From contig JWIT01000016.1 of the NCBI GenBank assembly GCA_000949895.1, positions 1-64,000 of the forward strand: 64,000 nt of DNA, in the 5' to 3' direction. The DNA comes from Agrobacterium arsenijevicii (GTDB lineage: Bacteria > Pseudomonadota > Alphaproteobacteria > Rhizobiales > Rhizobiaceae). Below the pieces are notes generated by a model. The model saw nothing but the letters and a program-made list of their open reading frames with translations, had not been told where the DNA came from and searched no databases. Positions within the stretch are counted from its first letter, which is position 1, and every line of letters starts with the position of its first letter. Below, one piece after another: positions 26,403 to 35,739 of this stretch. Both the position numbers and the translations under genes were made by a program.

Positions 26403-28061
26403 ATGACGGTTTCCATTCCGGCAACACGACGCTTTTCGTTGTTGCCCATCACTGCGGTCATCGTCGCAGCCATTGCCGCCATGCCCGTTCTGGCGGTCTT
26501 CTGGCTAGCGCTGACCGGCAGTACGGAGGGATGGCAACACCTTCTTGCCAATGTCCTGCCACGCGCCGGGTTTCGCACCTTTTTGCTGCTGGCGATGACG
26601 GCTGCGACGACCGCATTCTTCGGCATCGTCTGCGCCTGGCTCGTCACCACCTTCGAATTTCCGTTGCGGCGGATATTATCTGCAGCACTCGTCCTGCCGC
26701 TCGCCATCCCCTCCTATCTGGCGGCCTATGCTTTCGGCGAGTTTCTCGATTTCACCGGCCCGGTGCAGAGCGCCCTTCGCGCCGCCTTCGGCTATCACAG
26801 CATCCGTGAATACTGGTTTCCGGACATACGCTCGCTCGGCGGCGCCGTGATCGTTCTGAGTTCAGTGCTTTACCCTTACGTCTACCTGTCGGCCCGTGCC
26901 GCCTTTTCCATGCAGGGGCGGTTTGCGGCCGAGGCTGCCCGCACGCTCGGCGCAAAACCGCTTAGCGTATTTTTTTCCGTGCAATTGCCGATGGCGCGGC
27001 CGGCAATCGCCATCGGCCTTTCGCTGGTCTTGATGGAAACGCTGAACGATATCGGCGCCGTCGAGTATCTCGGTGTCCAGACGCTGACCTTCACCATTTA
27101 CGAGACGTGGCTCAATCGCGGCAATCTCGCCAATGCCACACAGATCGCTGCCGTCATCCTGCTTATCGTCGGGGCGCTGATCTTCATCGAACGCAACGCC
27201 CGCGAAAAACAGCGCTTCGCCGCACCGAAAGCGACAAGCATGGCACAGCGCCACCGGTTGAAGAGCCTGGGCGGCTGGCGGCGCTGGTCCGCAAGCCTGT
27301 TCTGCCTCGTTCCCGTGGCCAGCGGCTTCTTCATTCCCGTCATCGTTCTTGGCGGTTACGCCGCAAAAAGGCTGGATGCGCTATTTGCCCCGAAGCTGCT
27401 GAAAGCGCTCGGGCACAGTCTCGAAGTTTCGCTTTCCGCCGCCTTCGTCACGCTGATTGCGGCTTTCGTGTTTTCCTATGCCATCCGCACCGAGCGTTCG
27501 CGCACATCGAAGGTGGCCGCCCGCCTCGGCTCCATGGGATATGGTGTGCCGGGAACGGTGCTGGCCATCGGCGTGCTCATTCCGCTGGCCGGTCTCGACA
27601 ATCGCGTCGACGGGCTGATCCGCTCGCATTTCGGCTTTTCGAGCGGCCTGCTGCTCTCCGGCACCGCCTTCGCCATCATCTACGCCCATTCTGTGCGCTT
27701 CATGACCATGGCGGAAGGAACGCTCGATGCCGGTTTCCAGAAGCTTTCGCCGCATATCGACATGGCTTCACGCACACTTGGGCGCAACCGTTTGCAGACG
27801 CTGTTCAAGGTGCTGTTGCCGAATATGCGGCCTGCGGCGCTGACCGCCTTTCTTCTGGTATTGATCGAATCCATGAAGGAACTGCCGGCCACGATCCTGC
27901 TCCGACCTTTCGGCTTCAATACGCTCGCCACACTGGTCTATGAGGATGCGTCCCGCTCCAGGGTGCAGGATGCTGCCGTGCCTGCCATCATCATCATTAT
28001 CGCCGGGCTTTTGCCCGTGCTTCTCGTCTCGAAATCGATGGATCATCCGGAAAACGGCTGA
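26403..28061 (+). CDS. ABC transporter permease, two-domain Fe3+/FbpB type
   Basis: 552 residues with about 12 membrane helices in two similar halves, each carrying a binding-protein-dependent permease domain. EAA loops are EAARTLGAKPLSVFFSVQLP in the first half and MASRTLGRNRLQTLFKVLLP in the second. This fused layout is typical of FbpB/SfuB/AfuB iron(III) permeases; ThiP (thiamine) is also two-domain but less alike. No binding protein or ATPase gene is adjacent, so its partners must be encoded elsewhere. No Irr or RirA box was recognised in the 85 bp upstream. A terminator follows. Confidence 0.85.
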   Translation: MTVSIPATRRFSLLPITAVIVAAIAAMPVLAVFWLALTGSTEGWQHLLANVLPRAGFRTFLLLAMTAATTAFFGIVCAWLVTTFEFPLRRILSAALVLPLAIPSYLAAYAFGEFLDFTGPVQSALRAAFGYHSIREYWFPDIRSLGGAVIVLSSVLYPYVYLSARAAFSMQGRFAAEAARTLGAKPLSVFFSVQLPMARPAIAIGLSLVLMETLNDIGAVEYLGVQTLTFTIYETWLNRGNLANATQIAAVILLIVGALIFIERNAREKQRFAAPKATSMAQRHRLKSLGGWRRWSASLFCLVPVASGFFIPVIVLGGYAAKRLDALFAPKLLKALGHSLEVSLSAAFVTLIAAFVFSYAIRTERSRTSKVAARLGSMGYGVPGTVLAIGVLIPLAGLDNRVDGLIRSHFGFSSGLLLSGTAFAIIYAHSVRFMTMAEGTLDAGFQKLSPHIDMASRTLGRNRLQTLFKVLLPNMRPAALTAFLLVLIESMKELPATILLRPFGFNTLATLVYEDASRSRVQDAAVPAIIIIIAGLLPVLLVSKSMDHPENG

Positions 28062-28374
28062 GCCGCATCCGGAGTGACGACAAAAAGAAAGGCGGTCTTT
28101 CGACCGCCTGTATTAGTTGTGCTTATTTAACGAGAGAAAGGGGGACAACCTCGCCATATGGAAATTATCAATCCCGGCCATCAAAAGTTTGACAGCCCTG
28201 CGTTGGGATTTACTTTCCGCCAACTCCTATTAACAAGCAGTTAAAACCAAAATCGATCAATTACCGACGATAATTCCTATTTTGAGACCGTAAAGGCCAA
28301 AAACTAAATTACAGGTTTCTAATTTCATCGCGACTTCAACAGTAACGCGTAAAAATCAAAAACACGCCACTCAA
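28062..28374. other. AT-rich intergenic region between convergent genes
   Basis: 313 bp between the FbpB-like gene and potI. It contains the terminator at 28090 and then about 230 bp of markedly AT-rich sequence. A TTAA-N7-TTAA motif occurs at 28230-28244. A 28-codon ORF (MEIINPGHQKF...) starts at 28158, but its reality is doubtful. No known RNA family was recognised. Confidence 0.5.
28090..28109 (+). terminator. terminator after the FbpB-like permease gene
   Basis: 8-bp stem AGGCGGTC / GACCGCCT with a TTTC loop, 28 bp after the stop. The downstream sequence is T-poor (GTATTAGTTG). Confidence 0.7.
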
Positions 28375-29187
28375 TCAGTTTCGCGCGGCTGCGTGTTCGT
28401 CCCTCATCCGCTGGAGTTCGGTGCGTTTGGAGGCGATGGAAGCGGCGATCACGCCGATGGTGACAAGCCCGATGAGGATCGTACAGATGGCATTGATTTC
28501 CGGCGTCACGCCGAGGCGAACCTGCGAATAAATCTTGATCGGCAGCGTCGTCGCACCGGGACCGGTGGCGAAACTTGCGATCACCAGATCGTCGAGTGAC
28601 AGCGTGAAAGCCAGCATCCAGCCGGCGATGACGGCCGGAAAAATCAGCGGCAGTGTAATCTTGAAAAAGGTTTTGACCGGCGGGCAACCGAGATCGAGCG
28701 CGGCCTCCTCCAGACTGCGATCAAAGGTCAAAAGACGAGACTGCACGACGATCGCCACATAACACATGGTGAAGGTGGTGTGGGCAATAACCACCGTCCA
28801 GAAGCCACGATCCACCCCGACAGCCACGAACAGCAGCAGCAGCGACAGGCCGGTAATGACCTCCGGCATGACGAGCGGCGCATAGATCATGCCGGAAAAC
28901 AGCACCCGCCCCGGAAACCGGGCAAAGCGCGTCAGCGACAACGCCGCCAGCGTTCCGAGGATAGTGCCGATGGTCGCGCTCAGAATACCAACGCGAAGCG
29001 TCACCCAGGCCGCATCCATCAGCCCCTGGTTCGACCACATGGACTTATACCATTGCAGCGAAAAGCCGCCCCAGACGGTGACCAGCTTGGAAGCGTTGAA
29101 GGAATAGACGATCAGGATGATGATCGGGATATAGAGGAAGGCAAAACCGAGCGTTAGGACGGTGATGTCGAATTTTCCGCGTTTCAT
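28375..29187 (-). CDS. potI: putrescine ABC transporter permease PotI
   Basis: 270 residues from ATG 29187 (GGGGTGAGG just upstream). It has six membrane helices. The EAA loop is LEEAALDLGCPPVKTFFKITLPLI near residue 175. It is the second permease of the PotFGHI-type importer. The helix with SLDDLVIASFATGPGATTLP is characteristic of PotC/PotI. It starts 4 bp after the potH stop and is the last gene of the operon. Confidence 0.9.
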   Translation of the reverse strand: MKRGKFDITVLTLGFAFLYIPIIILIVYSFNASKLVTVWGGFSLQWYKSMWSNQGLMDAAWVTLRVGILSATIGTILGTLAALSLTRFARFPGRVLFSGMIYAPLVMPEVITGLSLLLLFVAVGVDRGFWTVVIAHTTFTMCYVAIVVQSRLLTFDRSLEEAALDLGCPPVKTFFKITLPLIFPAVIAGWMLAFTLSLDDLVIASFATGPGATTLPIKIYSQVRLGVTPEINAICTILIGLVTIGVIAASIASKRTELQRMRDEHAAARN

Positions 29188-29191
29188 GGCC

Positions 29192-30100
29192 TCACCCCAC
29201 TTTCTTCTGCTGGTTCTGGAAGATGGCGATGGGCACCACCAGTAACAGCAGAAGCAGCACGGCAACGGCGGATGCCAAGGGCCAGTCGCGGTTGCCGAAG
29301 AATTCCGTCCACAGCGTCTTGCCGATCATCAGCGTCTGCGCGCCGCCAAGCAGATCGGGGATGACGAATTCGCCTGTTATCGGAATGAAGCAGATCATCG
29401 ACCCGGCCACGACGCCCGGCAATGACAGCGGGAAGGTGATCTTCCAGAAGGCTTTCCATGGCGGGCAGCCCAGATCGGCCGCGGCCTCCAGAAGCGTGTT
29501 GTCGAATTTTTCCAGCGCCGAATAAAGCGGCAGCACCATGAACGGCAGATAGGAATAAACGATGCCGATGAAGATCGCCGTCTCGGTGCGGAAGATATTG
29601 ACCTGCTGGTCTGGCCCCAGAAAACCGAGCCATTGAAACAGCACAGTCAGCAGACCTTCGGGCTTCAGGATACCGATCCAGGCATAAACGCGGATCAGGA
29701 ACGAGGTCCAGAACGGCAGGATCACCAGCATCACCAGCGTCGGGCGGATGGATGTCGGCGCACGTGCCATGGCAAGCGCCATGGGGTAGCCGATCAGCAA
29801 AAGCAGGAAGGTGGAGATGAACGCGATGCGTAACGACGACAGGTAGGCGTCGATATAGAGCGGGTCTTCCGTCAGAAACAGGTAGTTTTCGAAATCCAGC
29901 TGCGAGAAGAACGCACCAAGCTTCGAAAACCCTTCAAAGACCGGCGTATAGGGCGGCATGGATATCGCCGTATCCGAAAGCGATATCTTGAAGATGATAA
30001 AAAAGGGTGCTGCGAAAAACAGCATCAGCCAGAAGTAGGGAACCGCGACGACCAGCCATCGCCAGGGACTTTGCCGGTTTTCAGGAGTGGTGATCGCCAT
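29192..30100 (-). CDS. potH: putrescine ABC transporter permease PotH
   Basis: 302 residues from ATG 30100, with GGAGG seven bases upstream. Six membrane helices. The EAA loop is LLEAAADLGCPPWKAFWKITFPLS, and ITGEFVIPDLLGG is typical of PotB/PotH. A large periplasmic loop follows the first helix (about 50-85, ISMPPYTPVFEGFSKLGAF). It pairs with PotI in the membrane and lies between potG and potI with minimal spacing (11 and 4 bp). Confidence 0.92.
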   Translation of the reverse strand: MAITTPENRQSPWRWLVVAVPYFWLMLFFAAPFFIIFKISLSDTAISMPPYTPVFEGFSKLGAFFSQLDFENYLFLTEDPLYIDAYLSSLRIAFISTFLLLLIGYPMALAMARAPTSIRPTLVMLVILPFWTSFLIRVYAWIGILKPEGLLTVLFQWLGFLGPDQQVNIFRTETAIFIGIVYSYLPFMVLPLYSALEKFDNTLLEAAADLGCPPWKAFWKITFPLSLPGVVAGSMICFIPITGEFVIPDLLGGAQTLMIGKTLWTEFFGNRDWPLASAVAVLLLLLLVVPIAIFQNQQKKVG

Positions 30101-30111
30101 AAAAGCCTCCC

Positions 30112-31269
30112 TCAGCGCGTTAGCACAAGACCGGAATCCTGCTTCCAGTTCAACCACACCATGTCGCCGAAGGTGATCGGGCGATCCACCAGACGCGAAA
30201 CATTTGCCTGCGCTGCACGGATGACACGGCCATCGGCGAGCTTGACGATGAACACCGAGAAGTCGCCGAGATAGCCGATATCCCAGACCTCGCCATAGGC
30301 GGAATTGACGGCGCTGTCGGCGGGTTGATCGAGCGAGATGCGGACTTTTTCCGGGCGGACGGCGAAAGCCACCTGGCTGCCGGTCGCAGCGGCGCATTCC
30401 TGCTCCATGGCCACTTTCAAGCCGTCGCAATCCAGCGTCACCAGCCCCGGCTTGCCGATGTCGGAAGCGTTGGCGACGACTTTTGCGTCGAAAATATTGA
30501 TGTCGCCGATGAAATCCGCCACGTAACGGCTGTTCGGCGCCTCGTAAATCTCGGCCGGCGTCGCCACCTGCACGACGATGCCCTTGTCCATCACCGCAAT
30601 CCGGTCCGACACCGTCATCGCCTCTTCCTGGTCATGGGTGACGATCAGGAAGGTCAGGCCGAGGTTGGTCTGGATGTCCATCAGCTCGAATTGGGTTTCC
30701 TCGCGCAGCTTCTTGTCGAGCGCCCCGAGCGGTTCGTCCAGCAACAGCACCTTCGGCCGCTTTGCAAGCGACCGGGCGAGCGCCACGCGCTGCCGCTGGC
30801 CGCCGGAAAGCTGGCTCGGCTTGCGCTTGGCAAATTCGCTGAGCTTGACGAGCCGCAGCATTTCCTCGACGCGGGAAGATACTTCCGCCTTGGGCAAACC
30901 ATCCTGCTCCAGACCGAAGGCAATGTTCTTCTCCACCGACATATGCGGGAAAAGGGCATAGGACTGGAACATCATGTTGGTCGGGCGCTTGTAGGGCGGA
31001 ACGCCGGAAATATCCTTGCCCTGAAGGAGAATGCGTCCATCGGTCGGCTCCTCGAAACCGGCCAGCATGCGCATCAGTGTGGTCTTGCCGCAGCCGGAAG
31101 GGCCGAGCAGCGAAAAGAATTCCCGCTCGTAAATATCGAGCGTCAGATTGTCGACGGCGACGAAATCGCCAAAACGCTTGGTGACGTTTTCAAAACGGAT
31201 GAAGGGAACCGCATCGGGATTGTCCCAAGGGCTAAATTTACGTTTGACCGGCCCCAGAGTTTTCGCCAT
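30112..31269 (-). CDS. potG: putrescine ABC transporter ATP-binding protein PotG
   Basis: 385 residues. Walker A is LGPSGCGKTTLMRMLAGFE, the Q-loop is MMFQSYALFPHMSV, the signature is LSGGQRQRVALARSLAKRP, Walker B is VLLLDEPLGALD and the switch is IVTHDQEEA. The C-terminal TOBE domain (about 290-375) is typical of CUT1/polyamine ATPases. It powers PotHI. The stop lies 11 bp before the potH start. The 178-bp gap to potF holds a hairpin. Confidence 0.93.
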   Translation of the reverse strand: MAKTLGPVKRKFSPWDNPDAVPFIRFENVTKRFGDFVAVDNLTLDIYEREFFSLLGPSGCGKTTLMRMLAGFEEPTDGRILLQGKDISGVPPYKRPTNMMFQSYALFPHMSVEKNIAFGLEQDGLPKAEVSSRVEEMLRLVKLSEFAKRKPSQLSGGQRQRVALARSLAKRPKVLLLDEPLGALDKKLREETQFELMDIQTNLGLTFLIVTHDQEEAMTVSDRIAVMDKGIVVQVATPAEIYEAPNSRYVADFIGDINIFDAKVVANASDIGKPGLVTLDCDGLKVAMEQECAAATGSQVAFAVRPEKVRISLDQPADSAVNSAYGEVWDIGYLGDFSVFIVKLADGRVIRAAQANVSRLVDRPITFGDMVWLNWKQDSGLVLTR

Positions 31270-31367
31270 TCACCCCACCTTCAAATCCCGTTGATTTTGT
31301 AGATTTGAGCATCGGATTGCCCGAAAACCGTTTTCACTTTTCGGTCCAATGCCATGAGGCGGGCAGC

Positions 31368-31393
31368 GCCGGCAGGTTGCGTGACCTGCCGGC
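31368..31393 (-). promoter_or_regulatory. intercistronic hairpin between potF and potG
   Basis: Perfect 10-bp stem GCCGGCAGGT / ACCTGCCGGC with a 6-nt loop, 55 bp after the potF stop and without a T-run. Such hairpins after the binding-protein gene commonly stabilise its mRNA or attenuate downstream genes. Confidence 0.6.
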
Positions 31394-31447
31394 AAGGTAT
31401 CAGAGCAACAGGCCCGCCGGCCGTTCCTCAACCAGCGCGCGGAGCTA

Positions 31448-32545
31448 TCAGCTACCGGTCTTTATCTGCGTCCAGACGCGGTTCAAGACGCGCTGTTCCT
31501 TCGGTCCGTAAGGCGAGATGGTGAAGAGCTTCTTCATCGTCTCGGCATTGGGGTATACCGCCGGGTTCTTGGCGACCGACGGGTCCATCAGCGCCTGCGA
31601 GGCAAGGTTGCCGTTCGCATATTGAACGTAGTTGGACGCCTTGGCGATGATTTCCGGCCGCATCAGATAGTTGATGAAGGTGTGCGCTTCCTCGACATTC
31701 TTGGCATCCGCCGGGATGGCGAGGTTATCGAACCACATATAGGTGCCTTCCTTGGGGATGACGTAGTTCACCTCGACGCCGTTCTTGGCTTCCTCAGCGC
31801 GTTTTTTCGCCTGAAGGATGTCGCCCGACCAGCCGATGGTGATGCAGCTGTCGCCATTTGCCAGCTCGTCGATATAGGCGGAAGAGTTGAAGGTCTTCAC
31901 ATAGGGGCGGATTTTCGAATAGACCGCGCCGCCGGCTTCCAGATCAGCCGTTTCCTTGCTGTCCGGGTTCTTGCCGATGTAGTTCATGGCGATGGCGAAG
32001 GTCTCGTCCGACGCATCGAGAATGTTGATGCCGCAGGATTTCAGCTTTTCGGCATTTTCCGGCTTGAAAAGAACATCCCAGCTATCGACCGGAACATCAC
32101 CGAGAGCGGCCTTCACCTTGGCGGCATTGTAGCCAATGCCGGTGGTGCCCCACATGTAATTCACGGCATATTCGTTGCCGGGATCGTATTTCGCCAGGCG
32201 CTCGGAGACATCCGGCCACATGTTCTTCAAATTCGGCAACTTGGACTTGTCGAGTTTCTGGAAAACACCGGCATTGATCTGGCGGGCGAGGAAGGGGCCG
32301 GTCGGCACAACCACGTCATAGCCGGAGCTGCCGGCCAGAAGCTTCGTTTCCACGAGCTCGTTGCTGTCGAACACGTCATAGACGACCTTGATACCGGTCT
32401 CCTTGGTAAAGTCTTCAAGGATGACGGGATCGATATAATCCGACCAGTTAAAGACGTGAACGACCTTTTCCTGGGCCATTGCCGAGCCTGCTGCAACCAG
32501 CACGGAAGTAAGGGCCAAAGTCAGGCGGAGCGAACGATTTTTCAT
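31448..32545 (-). CDS. potF: periplasmic putrescine-binding protein PotF
   Basis: 365 residues with a signal peptide (MKNRSLRLTLALTSVLVAAGSAMA). The mature protein follows E. coli PotF closely: HVFNWSDYIDP, TGIKVVYDVFDSNE, FQKLDKSKLPN, YMWGTTGIGYN, ITIGWSGDILQAKKR and FDNLAIPADAKN. The aromatic and acidic residues that cradle putrescine (Trp and Asp of NWSDY, Trp and Asp of GWSGD, and the Asp of FDNLA) are retained. It delivers putrescine to PotGHI and is the first gene of the minus-strand operon. Spermidine binding cannot be excluded. Confidence 0.93.
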   Translation of the reverse strand: MKNRSLRLTLALTSVLVAAGSAMAQEKVVHVFNWSDYIDPVILEDFTKETGIKVVYDVFDSNELVETKLLAGSSGYDVVVPTGPFLARQINAGVFQKLDKSKLPNLKNMWPDVSERLAKYDPGNEYAVNYMWGTTGIGYNAAKVKAALGDVPVDSWDVLFKPENAEKLKSCGINILDASDETFAIAMNYIGKNPDSKETADLEAGGAVYSKIRPYVKTFNSSAYIDELANGDSCITIGWSGDILQAKKRAEEAKNGVEVNYVIPKEGTYMWFDNLAIPADAKNVEEAHTFINYLMRPEIIAKASNYVQYANGNLASQALMDPSVAKNPAVYPNAETMKKLFTISPYGPKEQRVLNRVWTQIKTGS

Positions 32546-32696
32546 GATGTCTCCTGTTTACGCATCCTCACGGCGGAAGCGTGATCCCCTTTTTTAGTGA
32601 GACTAGAAAGGAAAACAAAAGGGAGCAAGCGGGAAATGTGCGGCACAGCATTTTCAACCGAATGTGTTCTGCCCGGAGAAAAGCCACGCGAAACAC

Positions 32697-34112
32697 CTAC
32701 TGGAAGTCGAAAACACTGAGGCCGGTCACCATTTCGTCCAGACCGAGCGGCCTCGTCAGCGGGGCTTCCGCCCGGGACAGACAGCCCTGCCTTTCGCACA
32801 GCCGGCATGAGGGGCCGACGGCGACAGGGACCGCGCCCGAAGCGGCAGCGCCATAAACCGTCTCCCCGGCCTGAGCCAGATCGCAGCCTAGAAGCACGGC
32901 GGTTCGCCGCACCCTTTCGCCGAAACCCGCCTGCGGGCCTTCGAGCGTGCGCGAAACCGTCAGGAAGGCGTCACCGTCAGGCATTTCCACCGCCTCCACC
33001 AGCACTTGCCCCGGCTGGGCGAAAGCGGCGTGGATATTAAGACGCGGACAGAGGCCGCCGAAACGCGCCCTCGGGAAACCGCCGGCACCCGCCATGCGGA
33101 AGCGGTTGCCGGCATTATCGATCTCCATCAGGAAAAACGGGATTGCTGCAGCCGACGGTCGTTGCAGGCTAACGAGGCGGTTCGCGGCCTGCTCGAACGA
33201 GACGTTGAACCGCGAGCGCAACACATCGAGATCGTATTTCGCGCGCTGGGCGGCACTCAAGAACGCGCCGTAGGGCATCATCAGGGCATGGGCGGCATAA
33301 CGCGCCAACTCGAAGCGGGCGATGCGCCTTGCCTCCTCCCCCTTCAGACCAAGCGCTTCCAGCTCGGCGCCGATCTCCTCACGCAGTGCCAGAAGACAGG
33401 TCTCCATCGCCATTTCCCGCAGCTGATCCGGCTGAGACAGGCGCTCGGATAAGAACAGCCGCATGGAATGACGGTCGTAACGCCGCCGCAGATTGGGCAT
33501 GGCATGCACCGGCAGGGTTCTGACCACGATGCCGTGGTTTTTCTGCAGCCACGCCCTGAGGCCCGAGGCGAGATCGTCACCCGTCGATAATTGCTTGTGG
33601 AGTTCTTCCGCCGCCGCATCGATGGCATGGAAATAGGCCGGCCGGTTTTCGAAGACGTGCCGCACCTCGTCGATCGGCAGGCGGGTGGAGGAAAGCGCCG
33701 TCTCGTGCCCTTCCCGAGCGAGAAGATCCGACAGGTCGGACAGGCGCTGCGCCTGTTCCCTATAGGCACGGTAAAGCTTGACGACGCCGCTTGCCGCATT
33801 GGGCGCGGCATCGGCAACCTCGATCAACTCCTGCGGCGACGGCACCTCGCCCACCAGCAGAGGATCAGCAAAGACCTCGCGCAGCTGCCCGGCGGAACCG
33901 GCGCTTTCGCCCTGCAGATCGTCCAGATCGACCTTGTAGACCGAGGCGAGCTTCAGCAGCAGCTGCACGGTCAGCGGCCGCTGGTTGCGCTCGATAAGAT
34001 TGAGATAGGACGGCGAGATCGCCAGCGCCTCGGCCATCGCCGTCTGCGTCAGCCCCAGACCGTTGCGAATGCGGCGCACGCGCGGCCCTGCAAAAATCTT
34101 GTTTTCCGACAC
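32697..34112 (-). CDS. XRE/IrrE-like regulator, short-chain fatty acyl regulator family
   Basis: 471 residues from a GTG at 34112, with GGAGAGGTGA upstream. The N-terminal helix-turn-helix (about 6-62, LGLTQTAMAEALAISPSYLNLIERNQR) is XRE type. The middle is an ImmA/IrrE-like domain lacking an obvious HExxH. The C-terminus has a Cys cluster, CRLCERQGC, suited to metal binding. This matches regulators related to Corynebacterium RamB that control glyoxylate-shunt and propionate genes. It is divergent from aceA, consistent with local control. The shared 254-bp region contains repeated TTTACA sequences. Confidence 0.85.
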   Translation of the reverse strand: MSENKIFAGPRVRRIRNGLGLTQTAMAEALAISPSYLNLIERNQRPLTVQLLLKLASVYKVDLDDLQGESAGSAGQLREVFADPLLVGEVPSPQELIEVADAAPNAASGVVKLYRAYREQAQRLSDLSDLLAREGHETALSSTRLPIDEVRHVFENRPAYFHAIDAAAEELHKQLSTGDDLASGLRAWLQKNHGIVVRTLPVHAMPNLRRRYDRHSMRLFLSERLSQPDQLREMAMETCLLALREEIGAELEALGLKGEEARRIARFELARYAAHALMMPYGAFLSAAQRAKYDLDVLRSRFNVSFEQAANRLVSLQRPSAAAIPFFLMEIDNAGNRFRMAGAGGFPRARFGGLCPRLNIHAAFAQPGQVLVEAVEMPDGDAFLTVSRTLEGPQAGFGERVRRTAVLLGCDLAQAGETVYGAAASGAVPVAVGPSCRLCERQGCLSRAEAPLTRPLGLDEMVTGLSVFDFQ

Positions 34113-34174
34113 CGCTTCACCTCTCCATCTCGTGACTCATACAAATCTATTACAAACTCGCCAGCACAAAGGCT

Positions 34175-34197
34175 TTTACAAAATTTACAATTTTACA
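34175..34197. promoter_or_regulatory. TTTACA repeat cluster, candidate operator
   Basis: Three direct TTTACA copies start at 34175, 34184 and 34192. TTACAAA occurs at 34151 and an inverted copy TGTAAA at 34282. All lie in the intergenic region between the XRE-type regulator gene and aceA. A binding role is inference only. Confidence 0.4.
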
Positions 34198-34366
34198 GCC
34201 CCACCTTGTCATGCACACTACAGGATAACCTCTTTCAAGTCACTGTTTTTGTGTTTGTTCTGGCACTTAAACTCTCAAAAATGTAAATGTAGTCACATCG
34301 AATGGCGCTTCAAAAAATTGAAGACAGCACGTTTCAGAAACTGCATTTGTCATGGGAGAGAGAAGT

Positions 34367-35656
34367 ATGACGGATTTTTACAAACTTGTTCCGGGTGCAC
34401 CGCAGGGACGTTTCGACGGCATCGAGCGCGCTTACACCGCCGCAGATGTCGAGCGGCTGCGCGGCTCCGTCGAAATCCGCCATTCGTTGGCCGAGATGGG
34501 TGCGAACCGGCTGTGGAAGCTGATCAACGAAGAGAATTTCATCAATGCCCTCGGCGCGCTTTCCGGCAACCAGGCCATGCAGATGGTTCGCGCCGGGTTG
34601 AAGGCGATCTATCTTTCCGGCTGGCAGGTTGCGGCAGATGCCAACACCGCATCCGCCATGTATCCGGACCAGTCACTTTATCCGGCCAATGCGGCACCGG
34701 AGCTTGCCAAGCGCATCAACCGCACGCTGCAACGCGCCGACCAGATCGAGACGGCAGAGGGCAAGGGCCTTTCTGTCGACACATGGTTCGCGCCAATCGT
34801 TGCCGATGCGGAGGCCGGTTTCGGCGGACCGCTCAACGCCTTCGAGATCATGAAGGCCTTCATCGAAGCCGGTGCGGCAGGGGTCCATTATGAGGATCAG
34901 CTGGCATCAGAAAAGAAGTGCGGCCATCTCGGCGGCAAGGTTCTGATCCCGACGGCGGCGCATATCCGCAACCTGACAGCGGCGCGTCTTGCCGCTGACG
35001 TCATGGGTGTGCCGACGCTGGTCATTGCCCGGACCGATGCGGAGGCCGCCAAGCTTTTGACTTCTGACATTGACGAGCGCGACCGTCCTTTCGTGGATTA
35101 CGATGCCGGCCGCACCGTCGAGGGCTTCTATCAGGTGAAGAACGGTCTCGAACCCTGCATCGCCCGTGCGGTGGCCTATGCGCCCTATTGCGACCTGATC
35201 TGGTGCGAGACCTCCAAGCCGGATCTCGAGCAGGCACGCAGGTTTGCGGAAGGCGTGCACAAGGCGCATCCCGGCAAGAAGCTCGCTTACAATTGCTCAC
35301 CGTCGTTCAACTGGAAAAAGCACCTCGACGACGCGACGATTGCCAAGTTCCAGCGCGAGCTGGGGGCGATGGGCTACAAGTTCCAGTTCATTACGCTGGC
35401 CGGGTTCCACCAGCTGAACTACGGCATGTTCGAACTGGCGCGCGGCTACAAGGACCGGCAGATGGCAGCCTATTCCGAGCTTCAGGAAGCGGAATTCGCG
35501 GCCGAGGTTAACGGCTATACCGCCACCAAGCACCAGCGCGAGGTGGGCACCGGTTATTTCGACGCCGTGTCCCTAGCGATTTCCGGCGGCACGTCCTCGA
35601 CCACCGCCATGAAGGAATCCACCGAGCACGACCAGTTCCGCCCGGCGGCGGAATAA
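34367..35656 (+). CDS. aceA: isocitrate lyase
   Basis: 429 residues from ATG 34367, with GGGAGAGAGAAG upstream. It cleaves isocitrate to glyoxylate and succinate, the first step of the glyoxylate bypass on acetate or fatty acids. The active-site motif [10 protein letters not shown] is near residue 185. Other conserved segments are [33 protein letters not shown] and [15 protein letters not shown]. Length fits the short bacterial type. It is divergent from its probable regulator and followed by a hairpin and a small gene. Malate synthase is not in the window. Confidence 0.97.
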   Translation: MTDFYKLVPGAPQGRFDGIERAYTAADVERLRGSVEIRHSLAEMGANRLWKLINEENFINALGALSGNQAMQMVRAGLKAIYLSGWQVAADANTASAMYPDQSLYPANAAPELAKRINRTLQRADQIETAEGKGLSVDTWFAPIVADAEAGFGGPLNAFEIMKAFIEAGAAGVHYEDQLASEKKCGHLGGKVLIPTAAHIRNLTAARLAADVMGVPTLVIARTDAEAAKLLTSDIDERDRPFVDYDAGRTVEGFYQVKNGLEPCIARAVAYAPYCDLIWCETSKPDLEQARRFAEGVHKAHPGKKLAYNCSPSFNWKKHLDDATIAKFQRELGAMGYKFQFITLAGFHQLNYGMFELARGYKDRQMAAYSELQEAEFAAEVNGYTATKHQREVGTGYFDAVSLAISGGTSSTTAMKESTEHDQFRPAAE

Positions 35657-35667
35657 ACCGAAAAAGT

Positions 35668-35691
35668 GCCCTTCCCTTAACCGGGAAGGGC
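35668..35691 (+). terminator. hairpin after aceA
   Basis: 9-bp stem GCCCTTCCC / GGGAAGGGC with a 6-nt loop, 11 bp after the aceA stop. There is no T-run, so it may be leaky and allow read-through into the small downstream gene. Confidence 0.6.
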
Positions 35692-35739
35692 TTGCAAATC
35701 GCATCAAGAACCCCAACCAATAAAGAGAGGAGAAATGCC

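Noticed and set aside
29192-30430. 412-codon version of PotH
   Set aside because: The extra N-terminal codons run into potG in another frame. ATG 30100 has GGAGG and gives a normal six-helix permease.
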